A DNA stretch of 64,000 nt, from positions 248,001 through 312,000 of the forward strand of contig JAAEPF010000024.1 of assembly GCA_024222295.1 (NCBI GenBank), in the 5' to 3' direction. Shown piece after piece: positions 1 through 7,697 of this stretch. Each line of letters opens with the position of its first letter. The stretch's first letter is position 1. The notes under the pieces are model-generated. The model did no database searches. It was not told the origin of the DNA and was given only the letters and a program-made list of their open reading frames with translations. The position numbers and the translations under genes are program-made. The stretch is from Actinomycetes bacterium (GTDB taxonomy: Bacteria; Actinomycetota; Acidimicrobiia; Acidimicrobiales; Microtrichaceae).

Positions 1-188
1 CCGGCGCAGAACGCAGGGTCAGACCCGGTGAGCACGACTGCTGCGACGGTGGGGTCGGCCTCCAGGTCTGCCATCGCGGTGTGCAGCTCGGCGCGCAGGG
101 CTGCGTCAAGGGCATTGCGGGCACCGGGTCGGTTGAGCGTGACGGTCGCGACTCCGTCACGCGAATCGGACAGCAGGATCTCGGACAT
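1..188 (-). CDS. Enoyl-CoA hydratase/isomerase family protein, N-terminal part (runs off the window)
   Basis: The first 62 residues are visible and the rest lies left of base 1. They show the crotonase N-terminus: a short beta-strand pair, then TLNRPGARNALD (family consensus LNRPxxxNAL), and near the edge VVLTGSDPAFCAG, matching the oxyanion-hole strand (GxGxxFCAG). Members hydrate 2-enoyl-CoA or isomerise acyl-CoA esters. The ATG lies one base past the stop of the upstream unknown gene on the same strand, and an acyl-CoA dehydrogenase precedes that, so a beta-oxidation-like operon is likely. The catalytic glutamates are outside the window, so the exact reaction cannot be assigned. Confidence 0.9.
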   Translation of the reverse strand, partial: MSEILLSDSRDGVATVTLNRPGARNALDAALRAELHTAMADLEADPTVAAVVLTGSDPAFCA

Positions 189-189
189 G

Positions 190-792
190 TCAGTCGTTCA
201 CCTCGGTCGGTGGAAGGAACTCCAGGGGCAGGTCCCCGAGCTTCACGAGTGTGGACGAGATCCATCCCCCGATGGCGCTGAAGTGGTCATCGAGGATCGA
301 CCCGTCGGCGAGGGCGGCCTCGGCCAGCTCGTAGCTGCCCTCGTAGGAGACCTCGAATGCATGCTCGCTCTCGGTGAGCCCGGTGTTGTGCACGGTCTCC
401 ACGGTCGGCCCGGAGCGGTGGAGCCGCTCACCGGAGATGTCGGGGCTTTCGACGGGAATCGCCTCCAGCACGTCCTTTGGTTCGGGTGACTTCACGAGCC
501 GCTGGATGCGCAGCACCACTTCGATGTCGATGCGGGGCAGCTCCGTGAGTTCCTCGTCGATGTACCAAGACCGGTAGGCGGCTTGTGACCAGGTGGGCCA
601 GTCGAGCGTGAGGTCCGCTCGCACCCGTGGAGGCGTGCCCTCGCCCGGCAGGCCGTAGCTGGTCTCCCATGTGAGGTCACCGAGCAGCACGTCGGCCTGC
701 AGCCGCTCCTCGAAGGCCTGGCGTTCCAACAGTGCGCGCTCGAGCGCATCGCGCAGTGCGCCTATGGCGTCGGTGAAGACGTGGTCGAGCAC
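190..792 (-). CDS. Conserved-looking protein of unknown function, 200 aa
   Basis: I do not recognise a family. The protein starts with GTG, has no signal peptide or membrane segment, and is acidic. It opens with a helical stretch rich in Arg/Glu/Leu (residues 5-35), followed by beta-strand-like segments containing several Trp/Tyr residues (TWETSYGLPGEG, WPTWSQAAYRSWYIDEE). It lies 30 bases after the acyl-CoA dehydrogenase stop and ends one base before the enoyl-CoA hydratase start, so it is probably co-transcribed with both. A role linked to acyl-CoA metabolism is only an inference from position. Codon use matches its neighbours and I see no sign of transfer or decay. Confidence 0.75.
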   Translation of the reverse strand: MLDHVFTDAIGALRDALERALLERQAFEERLQADVLLGDLTWETSYGLPGEGTPPRVRADLTLDWPTWSQAAYRSWYIDEELTELPRIDIEVVLRIQRLVKSPEPKDVLEAIPVESPDISGERLHRSGPTVETVHNTGLTESEHAFEVSYEGSYELAEAALADGSILDDHFSAIGGWISSTLVKLGDLPLEFLPPTEVND

Positions 793-822
793 GCCCGCAA
801 CCTACATGCTGCGCCGGGTTGG

Positions 823-2619
823 TCAGACCGAGGGGAGGGCTTCGACGTCGATGTCGAAGAGGATCTGGTGGCCGGCTGTGACAGCTGCGGCCAGCGAATG
901 CACCTTGGGGAGCAGCTGCTCACAGAAGAACCGTGCCGTGGTGACCTTGGCCTGCAGGTAGGCGGTGTCGGCACCTTCCTCGTCGAGTTGGTCGACGGCC
1001 GCCACCGCCTGGCGGGCCATGGTCCAGCCGCCGGCTGTGAGGCCGAACATCTCCAGGTACGGCGTGGCGCCGGCAAGGGCGTCACGCGGGTCGGCCAGGC
1101 CGTTCTCCATGATCCAGTCGGTCGTGTCCTGGAGTCGATCGAGCGCGGCTTCGAGCTCCCGCTCGGTGTCCGACAGCTCCTCGACCTTGCCGAGCTCTAC
1201 CAGGACCCCGCGCATCTCGGCCATGAGGTCGGCGAAGGCGCCGCCCATCCGGAGCCCGATCTTGCGGCCCACGAGGTCCATCGCCTGAATGCCGTTGGTG
1301 CCTTCGTAGATCGCGGTGATGCGCTGGTCGCGGAAGTGCTGGGACACACCGGACTCCTCTATGTATCCCATGCCGCCGTATACCTGGACGGCCAGCGAGT
1401 TGACCCGCAACCCGGTGTCGCTGCACCACGACTTGGCTACAGGGGTCAGCAGCTCCACGGACTCGCGATGCCGGTCTGACTCTTCGCCCTCGCTCACCTT
1501 CGACAGGTCCAGGCACGAGGCCGTGTGCACCGAGAGGTTGCGCATCGCCTCGATGGACGACTTCATCTCGAGCAGCATGCGCCGCACGTCAGGGTGCACC
1601 ACGATCGGCACCGGGCCGGGGGTGTCGCCACCGATCTCGCTGCCCTGGGTGCGCTCGGATGCATAGTCGACGGCCTTCTGGTATCCGGCATCTGCGATGC
1701 CGGTGGCCTGTACCGCGACCGCGAGGCGCGCTGCGTTCATCATGGTGAACATCGCGCGCATGCCCTGGTTCTCCTCGCCGATGAGCCAACCGATGGCGCC
1801 GTCATCGTCGCCGAAGCTCATCACGCACGTGGGGGAGGAGTGGATGCCCATCTTCTCCTCGATGGACACGCAACTGACGTCGTTGGGCTCCGCGGGGTTG
1901 CCGTCGGCGTCGGGGAGGAACTTGGGTACCAGGAACAGCGAGATGCCCTTGGTTCCCGGGGGAGCGTCGGGCGTGCGGGCAAGGACGAGGTGCACGATGT
2001 TCTTCACGAGGTCGTTGTCACCGAAGGAGATGAAGATCTTCGTGCCCGTGATGCGGAAGCTGCCATCGCCGACCGGGACGGCCTTGGTGCTCGAAAGGCC
2101 CACGTCGGACCCGGCGTGCGGTTCGGTCAGGTTCATCGTGCCCGACCACTGGCCGCGGACCATCTTCGTCAGGTAGACCTCCTTCTGTTCCTCGGTTCCC
2201 CATGCCTCGAGCAGTTCGCATGCACCGGTCGTGAGGCCGGGGAGCATCGCGAACGCGGCATTGGAGCCGGAGGACACCTCGGAGCCGACGCTGAACACCG
2301 AGGCCGGGAACCCCATGCCGCCGTACTCCGGTTCGAGGTTGAAGCCCTGCCAACCACCCTCCACGAACTTGTCCCACGCAGGCTTGAACGACTCGGGCGT
2401 GGTCACGCCTTCGGGGGTCCACGTGAGCCCTTCGGTGTCGCCGTCGCGGTCGGTGGGCGCCCAGACCTCGGCCATGAAGCGGCTGTGCTCGTCGATGACG
2501 GCTTCGAGCGTCTCGGGGTCTACGTGCCCGTAGCGCTCGTGCGCAGTCAGCTCTTCGAGGCGGCCGAAGTGCTCCAGCGCGTATTTCAGGTCCTTCACGG
2601 GCGGTCGGTAGTCGCTCAT
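823..2619 (-). CDS. Acyl-CoA dehydrogenase, long form with extra N- and C-terminal domains
   Basis: This 598-residue FAD enzyme is about 200 residues longer than a standard acyl-CoA dehydrogenase. The extra length matches the subfamily with a short N-terminal domain (MSDYRPPVKDLKYAL) and a C-terminal helical extension, which includes FadE5-type and DmdC-type enzymes. The FAD/substrate core is visible: MNLTEPHAGSDVG near residue 160, GTKIFIS near 193, and the catalytic Glu region AIYEGTNGIQAMDLVGRK near 440. It oxidises acyl-CoA to 2-enoyl-CoA; chain-length preference cannot be read here. It heads an operon with an unknown protein and an enoyl-CoA hydratase. The ATG is supported by a TAACAT box seven bases upstream, with a perfect inverted repeat over it. 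Confidence 0.93.
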   Translation of the reverse strand: MSDYRPPVKDLKYALEHFGRLEELTAHERYGHVDPETLEAVIDEHSRFMAEVWAPTDRDGDTEGLTWTPEGVTTPESFKPAWDKFVEGGWQGFNLEPEYGGMGFPASVFSVGSEVSSGSNAAFAMLPGLTTGACELLEAWGTEEQKEVYLTKMVRGQWSGTMNLTEPHAGSDVGLSSTKAVPVGDGSFRITGTKIFISFGDNDLVKNIVHLVLARTPDAPPGTKGISLFLVPKFLPDADGNPAEPNDVSCVSIEEKMGIHSSPTCVMSFGDDDGAIGWLIGEENQGMRAMFTMMNAARLAVAVQATGIADAGYQKAVDYASERTQGSEIGGDTPGPVPIVVHPDVRRMLLEMKSSIEAMRNLSVHTASCLDLSKVSEGEESDRHRESVELLTPVAKSWCSDTGLRVNSLAVQVYGGMGYIEESGVSQHFRDQRITAIYEGTNGIQAMDLVGRKIGLRMGGAFADLMAEMRGVLVELGKVEELSDTERELEAALDRLQDTTDWIMENGLADPRDALAGATPYLEMFGLTAGGWTMARQAVAAVDQLDEEGADTAYLQAKVTTARFFCEQLLPKVHSLAAAVTAGHQILFDIDVEALPSV

Positions 2620-2644
2620 GACCCGTATGTTACCGGCGGGTAAC
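2620..2644 (-). promoter_or_regulatory. Leaderless promoter with overlapping palindromic operator for the acyl-CoA dehydrogenase operon
   Basis: On the minus strand TAACAT (2632-2627) is followed by seven bases and the ATG, which places the start site at or next to the A of ATG. The inverted repeat GTTACC-ggcg-GGTAAC (2629-2644) overlaps this -10 box. Perfect 6-bp arms with a 4-bp spacer resemble TetR-family operators, so repression by an acyl-CoA-sensing regulator is a plausible inference. No regulator gene is adjacent. Confidence 0.5.
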
Positions 2645-2682
2645 CGGCCAAAAGCAACCCCCTCGGGCAGATCTTCCCAACG

Positions 2683-3336
2683 TCAGGGCCGCGGTTCACC
2701 GCCGGTGGGGTGGGGGCTCATGACTGCCAGAGGCGCTGATACGCCGGTTTGCCTGCCGCGGATCCCGGCGATCCGGCGGCCCGGCTGGACTGCGTCCCTG
2801 GGTGTGCTGCACAGCTCACCCATGGTCTCGGCTGTGGCATCGAGGTCCTCGCTCACCAGTGCCAGGCCGAAGAACCGGGCCGGCCCCTGTGTGGTTGGCT
2901 CGCCCTCGTCTGGGCCCACGAGTTCCAGGATCACGTCGCCGAGCCAGAAGAACACCTGCCGCATCGGCGAGCCATAGCTGTCGGTGGACCGGCCACCGCG
3001 TCGCTCGAGTCCCAAGGCCTCGAGCACGCCCACGGTGTGCTCCACGTCACCGGTGCTGATCACGATGTGGTCGATCGATCCGATGCCGTTGGCATGCGGT
3101 GTCGGATCGGGGTCGGACGACTGTGGCGGGCCGAGCAGTGCCAGGCCGTCCACATCAGCCTCGTCGGCCAGTCCCTCGATGCTCCAGCCCTCGAAGCCCG
3201 CGCCGCTGCCTGTCAGCTCCACGAGCGTGTTGGCGAGCAGCACCGTGCCGGAGCCGCTGGCTCCGTCGACGGTGAACCCGAGCGCGGCCCAGGATTCGGG
3301 GGAATCCCCGAGACGGACGCTGAGCAGCTGGCTCAG
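2683..3336 (-). CDS. VOC (glyoxalase/dioxygenase-fold) family protein
   Basis: Two beta-alpha-beta-beta-beta modules are visible. The second is clearest: IGSIDHIVISTGDVEHTV..LEALGLERR, then a strand pair around QVFFWLGDVILELVGP, typical of VOC proteins. The His of IDHIV and the Glu of ILELV sit at usual metal-ligand positions. Function within the family is unknown. The start is uncertain. The reading frame runs open through the bL37 gene, and no ATG or GTG lies near the expected N-terminus. A CTG overlapping the bL37 stop (CTGA) would give 217 residues; an internal GTG about 30 residues later is the alternative. Translational coupling to bL37 is an inference. Confidence 0.7.
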   Translation of the reverse strand: MSQLLSVRLGDSPESWAALGFTVDGASGSGTVLLANTLVELTGSGAGFEGWSIEGLADEADVDGLALLGPPQSSDPDPTPHANGIGSIDHIVISTGDVEHTVGVLEALGLERRGGRSTDSYGSPMRQVFFWLGDVILELVGPDEGEPTTQGPARFFGLALVSEDLDATAETMGELCSTPRDAVQPGRRIAGIRGRQTGVSAPLAVMSPHPTGGEPRP

Positions 3337-3422
3337 GAGTTGCGGCCCAGGTTGGGCTTGCGGCCGTGGTTGGCCTTCTTGCGGCGCGCGTTGGCCTTCT
3401 TCTTCTGGGTGCGCTTCGACAT
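3333..3422 (-). CDS. Small ribosomal protein bL37 (50S), 29 aa
   Basis: This 29-residue, strongly basic protein starts MSKRTQKKK and ends KKANHGRKPNLGRNS. The KANHGxxPN core matches the actinobacterial large-subunit protein bL37 described in mycobacterial ribosome structures (about 24 residues, with a KANHGKRPN core, from memory). It is easily missed because of its size. A TAACGT hexamer lies nine bases before the ATG (3437-3432), consistent with near-leaderless transcription. It sits between the PHP gene (27-base gap) and the VOC gene (stop overlaps a possible CTG start). Identification rests on motif and charge, not on an alignment. Confidence 0.8.
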   Translation of the reverse strand: MSKRTQKKKANARRKKANHGRKPNLGRNS

Positions 3423-3449
3423 AGGGGTGCAACGTTAGCGCGCAGGCCC

Positions 3450-4493
3450 TCACGCGGCGAAGGCGGCGGACCACTCGAGCAGCGCGTCCGCATCCCACGT
3501 GTTCACCACGGACTCGGCGGGGATTCCCATCTCGGTTGCCTTGTCGCACCCCCAGGCCTGCCACTCGAGCTGGCCGGGCGCATGCGCATCGGTGTCGATG
3601 GAGAAAAGGCAATCCCACTCGAGGGCCAGCGCGATCAACTCGTCGGGCGGGTCGCGGCGCTCGGGTCGGCAGTTGATCTCGACCGCGGTGTCGAACCGCG
3701 AACATGCGGCGAACACGATCTCGGCATCGAACGCCGACGGCGGTCGCCCCGTGCCGAGCACCTTGCGCCCCGTGCAGTGCCCGAGGATGTCGACGTGGGG
3801 GCTGGCGATCGCCCTCACCATCCGCTGAGTCATCTCCGGTTCCGCCATGCGGAGCTTGGAATGCACCGATGCGACCACGATGTCGAGTTCGCCCAGCACC
3901 ACTTCGGGCAGGTCGAGCGTGCCGTCGACGAGGATGTCGACCTCCATGCCGGTGAGGATGCGGAATGGCGCCAGGTCGGCACGAAGCCTGTCGATCTCGC
4001 CGAGCTGGTCGCGCAGGCGTTCGACCGACAGGCCGTGCGCGACCGTGAGCCGCTGCGAGTGGTCGGTGATTGCCATGTACTCGTGTCCGAGGTCGGCGGC
4101 CGTCTCGGCCATCTCGCGCACCGACGCACCCCCGTCGGACCAGGCGGTGTGGCAATGCAGGTCGGCCTTGAGGGCGTTGCGCAGCTCGGTGCCGACCGTT
4201 GGCTCGCAGGCCGACTCCTCTTCGAGGCGGGCGAGGTACGCGGACGGCCCACCGGTGACTCCATCAGCGATCACGGAGCCGGTGGACTTCCCGATTCCGG
4301 CCAGTTCGGTGAGGGTGCCCGACTCCACACGATGCTGCAGCTCGCCCGGTGCGAGTCCCGCGACGATGTCGGCCGCATTGCGGAACGCGCGCACCTTCTG
4401 TCCGGGCGCGAGGCCGCGATCGAGGTAGTAGACGGCCTTGCGCAGCGCAGCAGCCGCGGCCTGTGTGGCTGGGTCAGTGACGCCGTCGCCCAT
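3450..4493 (-). CDS. Helix-hairpin-helix plus PHP domain phosphoesterase (PolX-like, no polymerase domain)
   Basis: The 347 residues have a short helical N-terminus with a hairpin motif LTELAGIGKSTGSVI (61-75) and then a PHP domain. PHP metal-binding motifs are visible: DLHCHTAWSDG (111-121), EYMAITDHSQ (about 138), GMEVDI (about 183), HSKLR (about 210), DILGHCTGR (about 235), EINCRPERRDPP (about 270) and SIDTDAH (about 295). The layout resembles the last two domains of family X DNA polymerases such as B. subtilis PolX, but the nucleotidyltransferase fingers/palm are absent. It is likely a metal-dependent phosphoesterase or 3'-5' exonuclease. It follows TetR by 18 bases on the same strand. 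Confidence 0.85.
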   Translation of the reverse strand: MGDGVTDPATQAAAAALRKAVYYLDRGLAPGQKVRAFRNAADIVAGLAPGELQHRVESGTLTELAGIGKSTGSVIADGVTGGPSAYLARLEEESACEPTVGTELRNALKADLHCHTAWSDGGASVREMAETAADLGHEYMAITDHSQRLTVAHGLSVERLRDQLGEIDRLRADLAPFRILTGMEVDILVDGTLDLPEVVLGELDIVVASVHSKLRMAEPEMTQRMVRAIASPHVDILGHCTGRKVLGTGRPPSAFDAEIVFAACSRFDTAVEINCRPERRDPPDELIALALEWDCLFSIDTDAHAPGQLEWQAWGCDKATEMGIPAESVVNTWDADALLEWSAAFAA

Positions 4494-4511
4494 GGCAAGA
4501 CGATATGGCGC

Positions 4512-5162
4512 TCAGCGACCGCTCGGGGCGTCGCCGAAGGTGAGCAGCCACAGCCCCCTTGTGAGGGCGTCCACGAGGGCATCGTCGTGCTCCGGGCCGC
4601 GGTGGGCGACGCTCTGGGTGACGGTGCGCTCGATCGCCCAGGCCGACATGTGTGCCAGCTCGTCGACATCGACGTCCGCTGCGATCAAACCCAGCTTCTG
4701 GGCGATCCGCATCCTGTCGGCGGCGTGGCGGGCGAACGCCTCTATCCGCTCGAACCAGAAGGACGCCACGGTCCCGTCATAGCCGGTTGCGGCCTGTACC
4801 GCGTCGAGCACGTGGCGGTGCCGGCGGTAGTCGGCCACGATCCGCGCACAGGTGTCGCGCAGCGCCAGCCGGTGGGCCCCGGTATCCGCCGGGTCGGGCA
4901 CGCGGTCGGTCCATTCATACGCCGCGGCGAAGATGTCCTCGGTCGTCTCCTCGGCCAGGCGGACCAGCAGCTCCGTCTTGTCGGCGAAGTGGACATAGAA
5001 GGTCGACCGGGCCACCCCGGCCGCCTCGGCGATGGTCCCCACGCTCAGCTCGGGATAGCCGGTGCCGGCGGCCAGCAGGACCTCGACGGCTGCGAAGACG
5101 CGCCGGTCGACTGCGGCCCGCCGGGCGGAGCCGTCGGACGGCCGGATCGTGCTCGCGGCCAC
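4512..5162 (-). CDS. TetR/AcrR family transcriptional regulator
   Basis: The 216-residue protein has an N-terminal helix-turn-helix (about residues 38-62: LSVGTIAEAAGVARSTFYVHF, then ADKTEL) with the family signature STFYVHFADK. The C-terminal part is an all-helical ligand-binding and dimer domain without recognisable ligand motifs. It begins five bases after the P450 stop, so P450 and regulator form one transcription unit. The perfect palindrome in front of the P450 start is the obvious candidate operator, giving autorepression released by a P450 substrate or related lipid. That pairing is inference from position. Confidence 0.92.
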   Translation of the reverse strand: MAASTIRPSDGSARRAAVDRRVFAAVEVLLAAGTGYPELSVGTIAEAAGVARSTFYVHFADKTELLVRLAEETTEDIFAAAYEWTDRVPDPADTGAHRLALRDTCARIVADYRRHRHVLDAVQAATGYDGTVASFWFERIEAFARHAADRMRIAQKLGLIAADVDVDELAHMSAWAIERTVTQSVAHRGPEHDDALVDALTRGLWLLTFGDAPSGR

Positions 5163-5167
5163 CGGCC

Positions 5168-6421
5168 TCAGCGCATCGTGTAGCTGATGGGCAGGTGCTT
5201 GACGCCGCCCACGAAGTTGGCCTCTGCGTAGCGCGGCTCATCCGCCAGCTCGACGGAGTCGACGGCCTCCATGACCTTGGGCAGCATCGTGCGGATCTCG
5301 CGGCGCGCGAACTGGGAGCCAAGGCAGTAGTGGGCGCCCACTCCGAACGAGATGAGCTTGTCGGCATCGTCGCGGGTGATGTCGAACTCCGCGGCGTTGT
5401 CGAAAACCGTCTCGTCGCGGTTTGCCGCCGGGTAGGACAGGAGCACCCGCTCGCCCTCGTTGATCTCCACCCCGCCGATTTCCGTGTCCTGCTGTGCGTA
5501 GCGGAGGAACTGGCGTACCGGCGAGGTCCAGCGGATCATCTCCTCGGTCGCGTTGAGTGCCAGTGACGGGTCCGCCTGCAGCTTCGCCACCTGGTCGGGG
5601 TGCTGGAGCAGTGCCGCCAGCCCGCCGGACATGCCGTAGCTGGTCGTGTCATGTCCGGCGGTGGCGACGATGATGTAGTACCAGAGTTCGGCGGTCTCAC
5701 CGAGGGGGCAGCCGTCGACCTGGCCGTTCGCGATCACGGTCGCCAGGTCTTCGGTGGGGCACTTGCGCCGCTCATCGGAGAGCTCGTTGAAGTAGGCCTG
5801 GAAGTCGTTGATCGTGCCCACGACAGCCTGGAACGGGTCGGCCAGGTCACCCATGAACTCCGGGTCTGCGGCGCCGAACATCCCCTGGGTGAGCTCGAGC
5901 ATCTTCGCCTCGTCTTCGCGAGGCACACCGAAGATCTCCATGATCACGTGAAGCGTGTACGGGACCGCGATGTCCTGGGCGAAGTCGCACTCACCACCGA
6001 AGTCGGCCAGCTTGGCCACGTACTCGTCCGCTATCGCGTCGATGGCGTCCTGTCGGCCCTTGACCGCGGCCGGCTTGAACCAGTCGTTGGTCACCTTGCG
6101 GTGCTCGGTGTGCTCGTGGCCGTCCATGTGAACGAGCGTGTGGGGCGTGAAGCCCATGCCGTCGAGCAGTTGCTGCTGGATGTCGGGCATCAGTACCGAG
6201 TGGCGGGTGTTGTTCCAGATGTCGTTGCGCCGCGACACCTCGAACACGTCCTCGTGGCGGGTCAGTGCGTAGAACGGGCTGATCAACTCATGGGACACCC
6301 GGTACACCGGCTCGTCCCGCCTGAGTTCGGCTGCGATCTCATGCCATCGCACCGGGTCGGTGGACGCCTTGGGGTCCAGGAATATGGCGTCACGCGGGTC
6401 GTTCACCTCGAAGGTCAGCAT
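5168..6421 (-). CDS. Cytochrome P450
   Basis: This is a soluble bacterial P450 of about 417 residues. The I-helix oxygen-activation motif is ATAGHDTTSYG, the K-helix ExxR is ATEEMIRW, and the haem-binding loop is FGVGAHYCLGSQ with the Cys thiolate ligand. Near the N-terminus HMDGHEHTEHRKV is the C-helix His region. No fused reductase is present, so a ferredoxin partner is needed. I chose the ATG giving MLTFEVND because the upstream ATG (position 6445) lies inside the operator palindrome. It is followed five bases later by TetR. The substrate is unknown; a lipid, sterol or terpenoid is possible. Confidence 0.93.
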   Translation of the reverse strand: MLTFEVNDPRDAIFLDPKASTDPVRWHEIAAELRRDEPVYRVSHELISPFYALTRHEDVFEVSRRNDIWNNTRHSVLMPDIQQQLLDGMGFTPHTLVHMDGHEHTEHRKVTNDWFKPAAVKGRQDAIDAIADEYVAKLADFGGECDFAQDIAVPYTLHVIMEIFGVPREDEAKMLELTQGMFGAADPEFMGDLADPFQAVVGTINDFQAYFNELSDERRKCPTEDLATVIANGQVDGCPLGETAELWYYIIVATAGHDTTSYGMSGGLAALLQHPDQVAKLQADPSLALNATEEMIRWTSPVRQFLRYAQQDTEIGGVEINEGERVLLSYPAANRDETVFDNAAEFDITRDDADKLISFGVGAHYCLGSQFARREIRTMLPKVMEAVDSVELADEPRYAEANFVGGVKHLPISYTMR

Positions 6422-6422
6422 G

Positions 6423-6452
6423 GTCGGACATTCTGTCGGACACACTGTCCGA
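6423..6452 (-). promoter_or_regulatory. Candidate TetR operator: perfect 7-bp inverted repeat plus a third half-site
   Basis: TCGGACA (6436-6442), CAC (6443-6445) and TGTCCGA (6446-6452) form a perfect 17-bp palindrome. A further GTCGGACA half-site (6423-6430) lies between it and the P450 ATG. The site covers the start region of the P450-tetR unit, so a bound dimer would block transcription or initiation. The arrangement suits autoregulation by the adjacent TetR protein (inference). Confidence 0.65.
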
Positions 6453-6572
6453 TTTCAATGGGGTCCGCTGTCGATGCGGCCCGATCCGCAGCGCTTGACC
6501 CGACAGGTCATGGCCACCATGACCCGCAGGCCGCGGAGCTGAGCCGATGAAAGCCCCTGAAGCGGCCGGCCC

Positions 6573-6586
6573 TATCCTCGGCGGCG
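6573..6586 (+). promoter_or_regulatory. Leaderless -10 promoter element of ychF
   Basis: TATCCT (6573-6578) is separated by eight bases from the ychF ATG. There is no Shine-Dalgarno sequence in between. The spacing puts the transcription start at or within one or two bases of the ATG. Confidence 0.6.
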
Positions 6587-7669
6587 ATGGAACGCTTCGG
6601 ATTCGTGGGCCTGCCCAACGCAGGCAAGTCCTCGCTGTACAACGCGCTCGCCGGCGGCGGCGCGCTGGCCGCCCCCTATGCATTCGCCACGGTGGACCCC
6701 AACGTCGGCGTCGCCAGGGTGCCCGACGAGCGCGTCGAGCGGCTGGCCGACATGAGCGACAGCGCGGAGCGCATCCACGCCGCCGTGCAGTTCGTCGACA
6801 TCGCCGGACTCGTGAAGGGAGCAGCGCAGGGGGAGGGGCTGGGCAACCGGTTCCTGTCACACATCCGCGAGGTCGACGCCATCGTGTTCGTGCTGCGTGC
6901 GTTCCAGGACGACGACGTGCCGGGAAGCCACGACCCGCTCGAGCAGCTCGAGACCCTCGAGGTGGAGCTGGTCTACGCAGACCTCGAGAGCCTGGAGAGG
7001 CAGGTCGACAAGAAGCGCAAGGCCGCCCGCGGCGACAAGTCGCTGCTGGACGAGGTCAACGCCATGGACCGCGCGGTGGCCGCACTGCAGGAGGGCACCC
7101 CCCTGTACCGCAGCGATCTCTCCGACGAGGAGCTGGAGGTGCTGTCCGGCTATTTCCTGCTCACCGCCAAGCCGGCGCTGGCCCTGGTCAACCTCGACGA
7201 GGGCCAGCTCGAGGCACCGGAACCGGTGCTCGCACCGGTTCGCGAGGCATTCGGCGAGCGGGGTGGCCATGCAGTGATGGGCCTGTGCATCCAGCTCGAG
7301 GCCGAAGCGGCGATGCTCGATGCCGAATCACGCGTCGAGATGCTCGAGGCCCTGGGCCTGGGCGAGGGCGCGCTGGAGGAGTTCCTGCACACCACCTACC
7401 GGATGCTCGGGCTGCGCACCTTCCTGACCACAGGTGAGAAGGAGAGCCGTGCGTGGACGTTCCGGGCCGGATCGAAGGCGCCCCAGGCGGCAGGCGTGAT
7501 CCACACCGATTTCGAACGCGGTTTCATCCGCGCCCAGGTGATCGGAGCGGAGGAACTGCTGTCCGCAGGTTCGTGGTCGGCTGCCCGGGACATCGGCAAG
7601 GTGCGCACCGAGGGCAAGGACTACGAGGTCGTCGACGGTGACGTGGTCGAGTTCCTGTTCAACGTGTGA
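6587..7669 (+). CDS. ychF: Redox-regulated ATPase/GTPase YchF (OLA1 family)
   Basis: The 360 residues match the full length of YchF. The P-loop is GLPNAGKSS (8-16), the switch region DIAGLVKGA follows near residue 68, and NLDE near 200 replaces the NKxD base-specificity motif, as is typical for the ATP-preferring YchF branch. A long coiled-coil insertion (LEVELVYADLESLERQVDKK) lies in the middle. The C-terminal TGS-like domain (FLTTGEKESRAWTFRAG, then VIHTDFERGFIRAQVI) is complete. The protein associates with ribosomes and is linked to stress responses. It is divergent from the P450-tetR unit, and the 141-base gap between them holds both promoters. Confidence 0.97.
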   Translation: MERFGFVGLPNAGKSSLYNALAGGGALAAPYAFATVDPNVGVARVPDERVERLADMSDSAERIHAAVQFVDIAGLVKGAAQGEGLGNRFLSHIREVDAIVFVLRAFQDDDVPGSHDPLEQLETLEVELVYADLESLERQVDKKRKAARGDKSLLDEVNAMDRAVAALQEGTPLYRSDLSDEELEVLSGYFLLTAKPALALVNLDEGQLEAPEPVLAPVREAFGERGGHAVMGLCIQLEAEAAMLDAESRVEMLEALGLGEGALEEFLHTTYRMLGLRTFLTTGEKESRAWTFRAGSKAPQAAGVIHTDFERGFIRAQVIGAEELLSAGSWSAARDIGKVRTEGKDYEVVDGDVVEFLFNV

Positions 7670-7684
7670 GGCCGTCGACGCCCG

Positions 7685-7697
7685 TAGGATTCAACCC
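7685..7697 (+). promoter_or_regulatory. Leaderless -10 promoter element before the DUF192 gene
   Basis: TAGGAT (7685-7690) lies seven bases upstream of the ATG at 7698. No ribosome-binding site is visible. This would give DUF192-rsmI its own transcript in addition to read-through from ychF. Confidence 0.5.

Noticed and set aside
3366-5183. 605-codon plus-strand open frame opposite PHP and tetR
   Set aside because: It spans two genes with clear domains on the other strand; no recognisable protein features.
6422-6445. Upstream P450 start at 6445 (MCPTECPT)
   Set aside because: It lies within the operator palindrome, and P450 similarity begins after the ATG at 6421.
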